In this document: piece by piece, positions 17,426 through 25,422 of the stretch
Layout: each line of letters opens with the position of its first letter
Position numbering within the stretch: position 1 is the stretch's first letter
Origin: Lachnospiraceae bacterium
GTDB taxonomy: Bacteria > Bacillota > Clostridia > Lachnospirales > Lachnospiraceae
Length of the DNA: 64,000 nucleotides
Reading direction: 5' to 3'
NCBI GenBank assembly: GCA_022792535.1
Contig: JAAWBG010000021.1
Location: forward strand, 43,837 to 107,836
Position numbers and translations under genes: made by a program
Notes under the pieces: model-generated
Databases searched by the model: none
What the model was told of the DNA's origin: nothing
What the model saw: the letters and a program-made list of their open reading frames with translations, nothing else

Positions 17426-18370
17426 ATGAAAAATATAGCAGTATTTGGTGCAAAAGGTTTTATCGGAAAAAATACAGTTTGTTATTTACAGAAAAAGGAC
17501 AATTATAAAATTATTCCAGTCAGCCGGGAATCTGTGGATATATTGGATGAAGATGCTGTGAGGAAATTTTTTGAAAAGGAGCAGGTTGATATCGTTGTTC
17601 ATTGCGCAAACCAGGGTGGGACACGAAAAAAGACGGATGATAAGGCAGACATTGTCGCTAATAATTTAAGAATGTTTTTTAATATTGAACGCTGCATAAA
17701 ACCAGGAATGAAAATGATAAATTTTGGCAGCGGAGCGCAATACGATAAAGCTAGGGACCTAATAAAAGTAAGTGAAAGTGAGTTTGATATAAGGATACCA
17801 AAGGATGATTATGGTTACAGCAAATATGTTATGTCAAAGCTTATAAAAGAGCGCAGTAAAGATACAAGAAAAGGAAAGATCTATAATCCTGTCATTTTTG
17901 GTATGTATGGAATAGGCGAGGACTATACATACCGTTTCATATCAAATACAATTGTTAAGAATTTGCTGGGAATGCCCATTATTATTAATCAGAATGCGGT
18001 ATTTGATTATTTATATGTGAAAGATTATTTTAAAGTTTTAGATATGCTGCTGGAAGATAACTGGAAAATTAATGAATTTAATCTTACTCCCGTGGAATCT
18101 GTCAGTTTATTGGATATTGCAGAATTAGTAAATGAAGTGGGAGACTTTAAAAGCGAGATAATAATAAAAAATGAAGGAATGAACTACGAATATACGGGAG
18201 ATAATGCATGTTTGTTAGAAGAAATAGGTTATGATTTTAAATTTACTCCATATATAGAAGCAATAGCGAGTATGTATGAATATTATGCTGAACATCTGGA
18301 CGCGATAGATATTTTGAAAGTAAAAGAAGATAGTTTACTTCAGTTTTGTAAACAGAGAAAAATATTTTAG
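17426..18370 (+). CDS. NAD-dependent epimerase/dehydratase (SDR), possibly branched-sugar reductase
   Basis: This 314-residue extended SDR has VFGAKGFIGKNTV at the N-terminus, an unusual reading of the G-x-x-G-x-x-G motif, and the catalytic pair in YGYSKYVMSK. It is the last gene of the plus-strand sugar operon and ends 20 bases before a strong terminator. Following the ThDP enzyme, it may reduce the newly attached keto group, as YerF does, or the C4 ketone; this is inferred from order only. ATG 17426 follows TAAGAGGTGTTT and is preferred to the track start GTG 17420. Confidence 0.78.
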   Translation: MKNIAVFGAKGFIGKNTVCYLQKKDNYKIIPVSRESVDILDEDAVRKFFEKEQVDIVVHCANQGGTRKKTDDKADIVANNLRMFFNIERCIKPGMKMINFGSGAQYDKARDLIKVSESEFDIRIPKDDYGYSKYVMSKLIKERSKDTRKGKIYNPVIFGMYGIGEDYTYRFISNTIVKNLLGMPIIINQNAVFDYLYVKDYFKVLDMLLEDNWKINEFNLTPVESVSLLDIAELVNEVGDFKSEIIIKNEGMNYEYTGDNACLLEEIGYDFKFTPYIEAIASMYEYYAEHLDAIDILKVKEDSLLQFCKQRKIF

Positions 18371-18388
18371 TTGTAAGGAAGCATGCAA

Positions 18389-18436
18389 TAAAAATCTACT
18401 GCCGATTATTTTTATTTGTTCGGCAGTAGATTTTTA
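18389..18436. terminator. Bidirectional terminator between convergent operons
   Basis: The inverted repeat AAAAATCTACTGCCGA and TCGGCAGTAGATTTTT has A and T runs on both sides, so it can stop the plus-strand sugar operon and the minus-strand amidotransferase gene. Confidence 0.9.
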
Positions 18437-18466
18437 TGTTGTTAAATCATTTTTGAAAAAGGATTT

Positions 18467-19624
18467 TTATTCTTTCCAGATGGGGTGTTTCAGATTCCAT
18501 CCTTCCGCTGTTTTTTCCCAGATATGATCAGATCTCCAGGAATCAATAAATTCATGGAACTGCTCTTCTGTAATATCGCAGTATTTTAAGAAAGTATCAT
18601 AGTATTTCTGAGGAAATTCCCCGTCATATTTTTTCACCAGATCGATTCCTTCCTCCCGGTTAATTCTTCCATCTCGGATTTCGTGGGCGGCGTCTGCAGT
18701 AGTGCGGCCGATGCCGAACTTGATATAGGAAAGATAATAGTGGAATCCGTCCAATTTGTCGTCTAAGCTGGCATATTTAGAGTAAGTACCTTCGCTCCGC
18801 TCAGGATTGCAGACAAATCCATTGTTTTCTGAACAATAATGGTAATTTTCCTGTGGATCCCAATATTTGTAGTAACTGAAGAAGTGGATTTCCGTATTGT
18901 TTTTCTTGATATCTTCATAATCAGGAGCCATATACGGAAGCATATCTTCCTCAGTCAAACCATATTTGGTCCAGACTTCAGGTCCCATTCCTGAGAAGTA
19001 ATGTTTGTTGTGATCTGTAATCTCCCGTGTGGGCTTATCGGCGTTTTTCATGTCTCCGCCGTATTCTACTTCTCCATTCTCTCCATACATAATAAGGGAG
19101 ATACCGTATTTTACAGCGATCTGCAGAGGAAAATTTGTCTGTCCAAAAATAAAGGGCTGGAAAGGATCGCCTAAATGCTCAAAGGCAAGTTTTGTCAGCT
19201 TCCGGTTTACAGTTCCGTTGGGTCTGCCTAAAATATTATCGAATCCTCCGATATCAATAAAGGCGTCCAGATTTTTTCTTCCGATCTCTGTGGGTACAAG
19301 GGGAGACCATGTAACGGTAAGAGGATGCATACCATATTTATATTTCAGCTGGTGAGCTACGAAGCCTCCGTCTTTTCCGCCGCTGCAGGGTACGATCACA
19401 TCCCAGGAACCGTCTTTGGAACGGAATCGGTCGCAGAGTTCCTTTAATTCTTGTTCTCTTGCGTCCCAGTCTATGTTTCTTTTCACTTCATTAAATCTGC
19501 AGGCGCTGCAGACTCCTTCCTCGTCAAAAGTGATTCTGGGACGCTGGTTGGACATGGTACATTTTTTGCAGTACTTTACTTCTTCTGGTAAATGATACAT
19601 TTTGATTAAATCTCTTTTTTCCAT
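18467..19624 (-). CDS. N-acetyl sugar amidotransferase (PseA/PtmG/WbpG type)
   Basis: This 385-residue PP-loop ATP pyrophosphatase carries VIVPCSGGKDGGFVA (residues 77-90) and an N-terminal zinc-binding set YCKKCTMSNQRP with CSACRF. Members turn an acetamido group of nonulosonic acids or their precursors into an acetamidino group. The window encodes legionaminic acid synthesis, so a 5-acetamidino-legionaminic acid on flagellin is the likely result. The start is confirmed by GAAAGGAAGT upstream. It is divergent from flagellin, with a sigma-28-like promoter and a terminator-like leader of its own. A nitrogen-donating partner (HisF/HisH type) is not in the window. Confidence 0.93.
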   Translation of the reverse strand: MEKRDLIKMYHLPEEVKYCKKCTMSNQRPRITFDEEGVCSACRFNEVKRNIDWDAREQELKELCDRFRSKDGSWDVIVPCSGGKDGGFVAHQLKYKYGMHPLTVTWSPLVPTEIGRKNLDAFIDIGGFDNILGRPNGTVNRKLTKLAFEHLGDPFQPFIFGQTNFPLQIAVKYGISLIMYGENGEVEYGGDMKNADKPTREITDHNKHYFSGMGPEVWTKYGLTEEDMLPYMAPDYEDIKKNNTEIHFFSYYKYWDPQENYHYCSENNGFVCNPERSEGTYSKYASLDDKLDGFHYYLSYIKFGIGRTTADAAHEIRDGRINREEGIDLVKKYDGEFPQKYYDTFLKYCDITEEQFHEFIDSWRSDHIWEKTAEGWNLKHPIWKE

Positions 19625-19663
19625 AATAGTAATACTTCCTTTCTAGCTCATTTGTTCTAACCA

Positions 19664-19693
19664 ACAAAAAAGACACTGCATCAAGTGCAGTGT
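19664..19693 (-). terminator. Terminator-like hairpin in the amidotransferase leader (possible attenuator)
   Basis: Read on the minus strand, ACACTGCA, a 5-base loop and TGCAGTGT are followed by CTTTTTT. It lies about 40 bases before the ATG and about 100 bases after the predicted start of transcription, so it could stop transcription before the gene. Confidence 0.65.
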
Positions 19694-19790
19694 TCCTAAT
19701 ATCATCACAATCCAATCAAAAAAGCGATTCCATTCGCACCTGACAAAATCCATTTTGCTACGGTTAGTTGTTTCAATTTTTACAAATTAA

Positions 19791-19817
19791 TCATCGGACA
19801 TAGTGTTGCAAAACTTA
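19791..19817 (-). promoter_or_regulatory. Sigma-28 type promoter for the amidotransferase gene
   Basis: On the minus strand TAAG (19817-19814), 16 bases and CCGATGA (19797-19791) match the SigD pattern with one change in each box. It is back to back with the flagellin promoter at 19888. Confidence 0.6.
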
Positions 19818-19887
19818 AGTAATGAAAATATAAATTAATTTTTGTTTATAAAATAAAAAATTATTATAGAAAAATCAAAATCGACTA

Positions 19888-19914
19888 TAAAGTCTTAAAA
19901 AAATTGACCGATAA
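19888..19914 (+). promoter_or_regulatory. Sigma-28 promoter of the main flagellin gene
   Basis: TAAA (19888-19891), a 16-base spacer and CCGATAA (19908-19914) are a strong SigD match. Transcription would start near 19921, giving a leader of about 215 bases before the flagellin ATG, long for a housekeeping leader and consistent with post-transcriptional control. Confidence 0.85.
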
Positions 19915-20096
19915 AGATAGTGTAAACAAAAAGATGCGGATTGATACAAACGCATCGCAGTTTTCGGATTGCTAACCTAGGGGCGTCTGGAAACTTGAAA
20001 ATACTTAAATAGAACATGATAGCCCATAAATAAGCGGGCGTCATCACAGTCGTTTCAAGATAGAATATGAAGCGGCTGGAGTAAATTATTTTATTT

Positions 20097-20130
20097 TGCA
20101 GCATGGAGGCTGCAGTATATTCAAGGAGGA
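20097..20130 (+). promoter_or_regulatory. Paired CsrA-binding sites in the flagellin leader
   Basis: The stem TGCAGC/GCTGCA (20097-20114) presents the loop ATGGAG, an ANGGA core in a hairpin loop as CsrA prefers. Eight bases later the ribosome site CAAGGAGGA (20122-20130) contains a second AAGGA core. This matches the two-site layout of the B. subtilis hag leader. fliW and csrA are in the same window at 996-1677. Confidence 0.8.
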
Positions 20131-20137
20131 AAATCTT

Positions 20138-21349
20138 ATGGCAATGATCGTACAACACAATCTTACAGCAATGAATTCCAACCGTCAGTTGGGTATCACC
20201 ACAGGTTCTCAGGCAAAATCATCTGAAAAATTATCATCTGGTTACAGAATCAACCGCGCAGGCGATGATGCAGCAGGATTAAAGATTTCTGAAAAAATGA
20301 GAAGTCAGGTTCGTGGTTTGAATCGTGCTTCCACAAATGCACAGGATGGCGTATCCTTAATCCAGACCGCTGAAGGTGCTTTAAATGAAGCTCATTCTAT
20401 CCTTCAGAGAATGAATGAATTGGCAGTTCAGGGTGCTAACGACACCAACGAGAACATTGACCGTGAAGCAATCAACGAAGAGTTAGATCAGCTGACACAG
20501 GAATTGGATAGAATCTCTACCACAACACAGTTCAACAAACAGAACTTACTGGATGGTTCTTTCCAGAGCAAAAATCTTCATGTTGGCGCTAATGCAAATC
20601 AGAAGATTCAGATCAGTATCGACAACATGAATGCTGAGACATTAGGTCTGAGAAGCATCAAAGGTCAGGAATTAGGCGATACACAGAAAGGTAAAGAGAT
20701 CTCTTCTGTTACCTATAAGGGAATGACCTATCAGTGGGATGCAAGCAAAACAGGAACCTCTAACCAGGCATTGGCGCTCAGCGACTTTAAGGCTGCTATC
20801 TCCAATAAAGCTTCTGATGATCAGTATGCTCAGCAGGTTTCAGGAACAAGCATATTTTATCTGCAGACAGGCGACAGCACTACTCAGTATGCAACAGCAG
20901 CATCTGCTAAGGCAGCTGACGTCAGCGTAGCAAAAGCAGCAGCATCTGCAGATTTTGCAGCTAGTTTCGAGAAATATGTGGATACAGCAAATACAGCTGC
21001 AAATGGTCCGACAGTTGCAGCTTCCGGTGAAGAATTCTCCATGGATAAACCAGGCGTTGACAGCTATGCAAGAGCAAATGCAACTATCACTGCTGTACAG
21101 AATGCGATCAACAAAGTATCTTCACAGAGATCCGCTCTTGGTGCAATCCAGAACAGATTAGAGCATACAATTGCGAACTTAGATAACGTAGCTGAGAATA
21201 CTCAGGCAGCAGAGTCCCGTATCCGCGATCTTGATATGGCTTCTGAAATGGTTGAGTACAGCAAGAATAATATTCTTGCTCAGGCAGGTCAGTCTATGCT
21301 TGCTCAGGCAAATCAGTCTACACAGGGTGTATTGTCCTTGTTACAGTAA
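20138..21349 (+). CDS. hag: Flagellin (main filament protein)
   Basis: This is a 403-residue flagellin. The N-terminal D0/D1 region (MAMIVQHNLTAMNSNRQLG, then SSGYRINRAGDDAAGLKIS) and the C-terminal region (NRLEHTIANLDNVAENTQAA, ending QSTQGVLSLLQ) are well conserved. Residues ~175-315 form a variable domain rich in Ala, Ser and Thr, the likely site of O-glycosylation by Maf and the clustered transferases. ATG 20138 is chosen behind CAAGGAGGAAAATCTT; the track start at 20096 lies inside the CsrA hairpin. It is expressed alone, from a sigma-28 promoter to the terminator at 21393. Confidence 0.97.
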   Translation: MAMIVQHNLTAMNSNRQLGITTGSQAKSSEKLSSGYRINRAGDDAAGLKISEKMRSQVRGLNRASTNAQDGVSLIQTAEGALNEAHSILQRMNELAVQGANDTNENIDREAINEELDQLTQELDRISTTTQFNKQNLLDGSFQSKNLHVGANANQKIQISIDNMNAETLGLRSIKGQELGDTQKGKEISSVTYKGMTYQWDASKTGTSNQALALSDFKAAISNKASDDQYAQQVSGTSIFYLQTGDSTTQYATAASAKAADVSVAKAAASADFAASFEKYVDTANTAANGPTVAASGEEFSMDKPGVDSYARANATITAVQNAINKVSSQRSALGAIQNRLEHTIANLDNVAENTQAAESRIRDLDMASEMVEYSKNNILAQAGQSMLAQANQSTQGVLSLLQ

Positions 21350-21392
21350 TCACAGAGGTAATGCATACAAGAATTGTTATAAGAAATGGAAT

Positions 21393-21425
21393 AAAGGAGT
21401 TGGCGCTGCCAACTCCTTTATTTGT
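21393..21425 (+). terminator. Flagellin terminator
   Basis: AAAGGAGTTGGC, a 3-base loop and GCCAACTCCTTT followed by ATTTGT form a stable rho-independent terminator 44 bases after the flagellin stop. Confidence 0.9.
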
Positions 21426-21464
21426 AAAAAGATTAATAGGATAAATATATGATCGGAGAAAATC

Positions 21465-21803
21465 ATGGAAGAAAAGATTCAGTCATTATTTTATAAATTG
21501 CGAAATATGGGAGCTGCTTTTTTGATTTATCAAAAAAGAGATAATATAGAGGAGACAAAGAAAATAATACCAGAAATACAAGAATTTGTACTGTGGTTTC
21601 TGGAAGGAAATAGATTTGGGATAGAAGAGGAGCTTTATCAGAATATGAGCAGCAATCTCCTTGGTATCCTGGAAGATATATTGGCAGCGCTGCAACAGAA
21701 CGATATGGTATTATTGCATGATGCAACCAATAATGGATTGCTGGAATATCTTCAATTATTTGTGGAGACAGAACAGGAGGAAGAGGCAGATGACAGTTTT
21801 TGA
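21465..21803 (+). CDS. Small helical protein upstream of maf, function unknown
   Basis: This 112-residue acidic, helical protein (MEEKIQSLFYKLRNMGAAFL near the start, EQEEEADDSF at the end) has no recognised motif, signal peptide or membrane segment. It starts behind GATCGGAGAAAATC and overlaps the next gene, maf, by 14 bases, so the two are almost certainly co-expressed. It could be an accessory subunit of the Maf transferase or a chaperone-like flagellar protein. This is a guess from position. Confidence 0.65.
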   Translation: MEEKIQSLFYKLRNMGAAFLIYQKRDNIEETKKIIPEIQEFVLWFLEGNRFGIEEELYQNMSSNLLGILEDILAALQQNDMVLLHDATNNGLLEYLQLFVETEQEEEADDSF

Positions 21804-23652
21804 GAAGAATCTGGAGGTATTAGCTGAGCATTATCCTGAGATGGACAAGATGATTAAAGATGCTCAGGAAAATCAGGAAGAGCCGATGCTTGAAATTCTG
21901 GAAGAAACTTCTTATGATGGGGAAAAAATTTTAAAGATTAAGAAAGAAAATAAGATTTGCTATTTAAATGGAAAACGAGATACAAAGGAAATGGCAAAAA
22001 AGTGGGTGGAGACTTTGGGAAAGCTGCCTAGAAATACACCCATATTGATGATGGGAGTAGGAAATTTTTCTTATTTAAAAGAGCTGTCGGAAAAGATGGA
22101 AGAGAGCCTTACCATTGTGATCTATGAACCATCCTTACAGATCTTTTTAAAATTTTTGGAAATGACGGATCTTCAAAAGTGGATGGAAAAGCATCTGATT
22201 GTTTTTTGGGTGGACGGATTGGAAGGTATGGATGCAAGAAGTATGCGGGATACATTGGTACAGGTTCTAAAGTATGAGATGTTGGATTATACAAAATACT
22301 TTGTATTACCCAATTATGAGGTATTATTCCCGGAAGAGACAGTGAGATTTGTGAAAATGTGCCGTGATGTGGCCTTAAAAGCTTTGTCAGGTTATGAGAC
22401 AAATAATATTTTTGCCGGGGTAATGGTAAAAAATCTTTTTGCAAATGCAAGGTATCTATGTGACGGATATAAGACTACGCAGCTTATAGAGGTGATTCCA
22501 AGAGATATACCAGGAATCGTGGTGGCTGCAGGCCCCTCCCTCAACAAAAATATTAAGGAATTGAAAAAAGCGAAAGGAAAGGCTTTTATCTGTGCTGTAG
22601 ATACGGCAATCAAACCTTTAATTCGGGAAGGAATTATTCCAGATATGTTTGCGGTAATTGACGCCCTGAAACCAGTGGAATTAGTTGAAATGGAAGAAGC
22701 GCGGGATATTCCACTTTTGTCCACATTGAATGCTGCTCCAGAAGTATTGGATTATCATACAGGAATGAAGTTTTTCTTTAATGAGGGGTATCAATTTGCG
22801 GAGGATATTTTCCGAAAAAGCGGACATAAAATGGGGGATGTATCCAGCGGGGGATCTGTTGCTACGAATATTTTTTCTCTTTTGTATAAAATTGGAATTG
22901 AGACAATTATACTAGTTGGACAAGATTTGGCCTATACTGGTAATAAGTCTTATGCAGACGGAACATTCAAAGATGTCATAGAGGAAGAAGATACCAGTCG
23001 TTTTATGATGGTGGAAGGAAATTACGAAGAGAAAGTTCCCACCCAGTTAGACTTAAAATTGTTTATTGATTGGTATAATATGTATATCGACCGGATAAAA
23101 GAACGGGATGAAAATTTTCGGGTAATCAATGCTACAGAAGGCGGAGCTAAGATTCAGAATACGGAACTAATGACTCTGAAAGAAGCCATTGAAGAGGTGT
23201 GCACGAAGGAAGTGGATATTCGTGCATGTTTGGAAAAGCTTCCTCCCATGCTGAATGATGAGGCAAGAGAATGGACGATTGAGTATTTGAAAGGTCTATC
23301 GGAAGAATTTCGAAAAGTAAAGAAAGAAACCAGAAAGATGAAAAAGCTGTATCAGAAACTAGATAAGATTAGTGATAAGAAAAATATTGATAAAAAAGAG
23401 TATTTGAGTATTTTAAAGAGAATAGAGAAGCAGCGTGAAGCGGTCGAGGGGGTCAGCGTCTTTCAATTGATCTCAATTACAATGAGTAATGCCCATTATA
23501 CCTTGCTGGGAGAACAGCATTTTCAGGAAAAGTCGTTGCAGAAAGAGGGGAAAGAAATTGCTGAAATGGGAATTGCATATGTAGAAGATGCGACAAAATG
23601 TGCGGCGGTGTTTGAAAAATATTCAGAAGAAATGTTTGGTGATTTGTCATAA
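21790..23652 (+). CDS. maf: Maf flagellin nonulosonic acid transferase (MAF_flag10/DUF115)
   Basis: This 620-residue motility accessory factor has the central DUF115/MptE-like Rossmann core: GIVVAAGPSLNKNIKELKKA, FICAVDTAIKPLIREGIIPD, then SSGGSVATNIFSLLYKIG with ILVGQDLAYTGNKSYADG. Maf proteins transfer nonulosonic acids (pseudaminic or legionaminic) from CMP to Ser/Thr of flagellin before export. ATG 21790 follows GGAGGAAGAGGC; the track start at 21661 is in the overlapping upstream gene. The following genes make CMP-legionaminic acid, so this is the likely donor. The C-terminal ~130 residues are charged and helical. Confidence 0.92.
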   Translation: MTVFEKNLEVLAEHYPEMDKMIKDAQENQEEPMLEILEETSYDGEKILKIKKENKICYLNGKRDTKEMAKKWVETLGKLPRNTPILMMGVGNFSYLKELSEKMEESLTIVIYEPSLQIFLKFLEMTDLQKWMEKHLIVFWVDGLEGMDARSMRDTLVQVLKYEMLDYTKYFVLPNYEVLFPEETVRFVKMCRDVALKALSGYETNNIFAGVMVKNLFANARYLCDGYKTTQLIEVIPRDIPGIVVAAGPSLNKNIKELKKAKGKAFICAVDTAIKPLIREGIIPDMFAVIDALKPVELVEMEEARDIPLLSTLNAAPEVLDYHTGMKFFFNEGYQFAEDIFRKSGHKMGDVSSGGSVATNIFSLLYKIGIETIILVGQDLAYTGNKSYADGTFKDVIEEEDTSRFMMVEGNYEEKVPTQLDLKLFIDWYNMYIDRIKERDENFRVINATEGGAKIQNTELMTLKEAIEEVCTKEVDIRACLEKLPPMLNDEAREWTIEYLKGLSEEFRKVKKETRKMKKLYQKLDKISDKKNIDKKEYLSILKRIEKQREAVEGVSVFQLISITMSNAHYTLLGEQHFQEKSLQKEGKEIAEMGIAYVEDATKCAAVFEKYSEEMFGDLS

Positions 23653-24311
23653 TGGGACAGGATTTGATTTTAATTGGTTCCGGTGGCTGTATGAGAGAGA
23701 TACTCTGGCAAATAGAAGAAAGGAACAAAGAAATTTTCACATGGAATATATTGGGCTATGTGGATAAACAGCCTTTTGTGAGCAATGGAAGTTCAGCTAT
23801 AAACGTGGGAGATATTTGCTGTCCTTATTTAGGCGACGATAATTTTCTACTGTCCAGACATCAGAAAACAAATGTGGCAGTCAGTGTAGGAGAGCCAGAG
23901 CTGAGAAAAAGGATAGTGGAGAAGCTAAAAAAGAATCATTGGTTAAAATTCCCCAATTTGATTATGAGTGATACCAGAATCTGCCAGGATACAGAGATGG
24001 GGCAAGGATGTATCATATCTATGGATTGCCGCATATCAACCAATGTTATTCTGGGAGATTTTGTTTTTCTCAATATTGCTTCTGTGATATGCCATGACGG
24101 AAGGATTGGAGATTTTACGACGTTAAGTCCAGATACAAAAATTGCTGGACAAGTCCGTATTGGAAGCCAGTGTGAGATTGGAATGGGCAGTAAAGTGATT
24201 CAGGGAACTGCCATTGGGGATCGCGTAACTGCCGGAGCAGGAAGCGTAATTGTAAAAGATATACAGAATGATTGCAAAGTGGCAGGCGTACCGGCAAGGA
24301 AGATCGGTTAG
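23652..24311 (+). CDS. legH: Sugar O/N-acyltransferase, NeuD/PglD/LegH family
   Basis: This 219-residue protein has an N-terminal Rossmann-like part (LILIGSGGCMREILWQIEE) and a C-terminal left-handed beta-helix of hexapeptide repeats ending VAGVPARKIG. The family includes PglD and LegH, which N-acetylate the 4-amino group of the 4-aminosugar intermediate, and NeuD, which O-acetylates sialic acid. In this pathway the LegH role fits, since no other acetyltransferase is present. The ATG overlaps the last base of the maf stop (TAATG), indicating coupled translation. Confidence 0.85.
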   Translation: MGQDLILIGSGGCMREILWQIEERNKEIFTWNILGYVDKQPFVSNGSSAINVGDICCPYLGDDNFLLSRHQKTNVAVSVGEPELRKRIVEKLKKNHWLKFPNLIMSDTRICQDTEMGQGCIISMDCRISTNVILGDFVFLNIASVICHDGRIGDFTTLSPDTKIAGQVRIGSQCEIGMGSKVIQGTAIGDRVTAGAGSVIVKDIQNDCKVAGVPARKIG

Positions 24312-24399
24312 GAAAAATTAAGACGATTTTCCTCTCTGGGACAGAATATTAGCTGAAACAGGGATCTTTAGAGCATAGAAATAAAGTGAGGAACTGTAG

Positions 24400-25404
24400 A
24401 TGGGGATTGTAATTATTGCAGAAGCAGGCGTAAATCATAATGGCAGTCTGGACACTGCAAAACAGATGGTTTTGGCGGCGAAAGAAGCAGGGGCAGATTA
24501 TATTAAGTTCCAGACTTTTTGTCCAGAAAAGCTGGTGTCTCTGTCAGCTGGGAAGGCAGAGTATCAAAAAAGGAATACAAAAAATCGGGAAAGTCAATTG
24601 GAAATGCTGCAGAAACTGGCTTTGACACAAGAAGATTTTTTGGAGTTAAAGGAATATTGTCAAAAACAGGGAATTGGATTTTTATCTACGCCTTTTGATC
24701 TGGAGAGTATTCATTTTTTAGACAAACTGGATCTGGATTTTTGGAAGCTGCCTTCTGGAGAAATTACAAATCTGCCATATCTGCTTGAAATCGGAAAGAC
24801 GGGAAAACCAGTGGTAATGTCTACCGGAATGTGTGAGTTAGAGGAGATAGAAGCAGCAATAACTTGGTTGAAAAAAGCAGGAACAAAAGAGATTACATTG
24901 TTACACTGCAATACAGAATATCCAACGCCCATGAGAGATGTAAATTTAAGGGCAATGTTGAACCTAAAAGATATATTTTCTCTTCCTGCGGGATACTCAG
25001 ACCATACACAGGGGATTGAAGTTCCCATAGCTGCAGCGGCTATGGGGGCCTGTATTTTAGAGAAGCATTTTACTTTAGATCGAGCCATGGAGGGACCGGA
25101 TCATTTGGCAAGTCTGGAGCCGGAAGAATTGAAATCCATGATAACAGCAGTGCGCAATGTAGAGCGGGCAATGGGAGATGGAAGGAAAGTACCTTCTGAA
25201 TCAGAGAAGAAGAATATGGCCATTGCGCGGAAGAGCATTGTTGCAAAATGCGGGATCAAAAAAGGAGAATTATTCAGTGAAGAAAACTTGACAACCAAGC
25301 GGCCAGGGACAGGAATCTCGCCTATGAAGTGGTTTGAAGTAGTAGGAAAAAGAGCGGAGAGAGATTTTGAGACAGACGAAATCATAGTCCTTGATTCTAA
25401 GTAA
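24400..25404 (+). CDS. legI: N-acetylneuraminate/legionaminate synthase (NeuB/LegI)
   Basis: This 334-residue NeuB-family enzyme condenses phosphoenolpyruvate with an aminohexose to give the nonulosonic acid. It shows IIAEAGVNHNGSLDTAKQM at the N-terminus, STPFDLESIHFL, LHCNTEYPTP, GYSDHTQGIEVPIAAAAMGA with EKHFTLDR, and a C-terminal SAF (antifreeze-like) domain (KKGELFSEENLTTKRPGTG). The surrounding 4,6-dehydratase and aminotransferase favour legionaminic over sialic acid as product. The start is behind GTGAGGAACTGTAG. Confidence 0.93.
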   Translation: MGIVIIAEAGVNHNGSLDTAKQMVLAAKEAGADYIKFQTFCPEKLVSLSAGKAEYQKRNTKNRESQLEMLQKLALTQEDFLELKEYCQKQGIGFLSTPFDLESIHFLDKLDLDFWKLPSGEITNLPYLLEIGKTGKPVVMSTGMCELEEIEAAITWLKKAGTKEITLLHCNTEYPTPMRDVNLRAMLNLKDIFSLPAGYSDHTQGIEVPIAAAAMGACILEKHFTLDRAMEGPDHLASLEPEELKSMITAVRNVERAMGDGRKVPSESEKKNMAIARKSIVAKCGIKKGELFSEENLTTKRPGTGISPMKWFEVVGKRAERDFETDEIIVLDSK

Positions 25405-25422
25405 AGAAAGGAAAGTATAGGC

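Noticed and set aside
19664-19817. T-box leader for the amidotransferase
   Set aside because: No T-box sequence (AGGGTGGNACCGCG-like) is present before the terminator.
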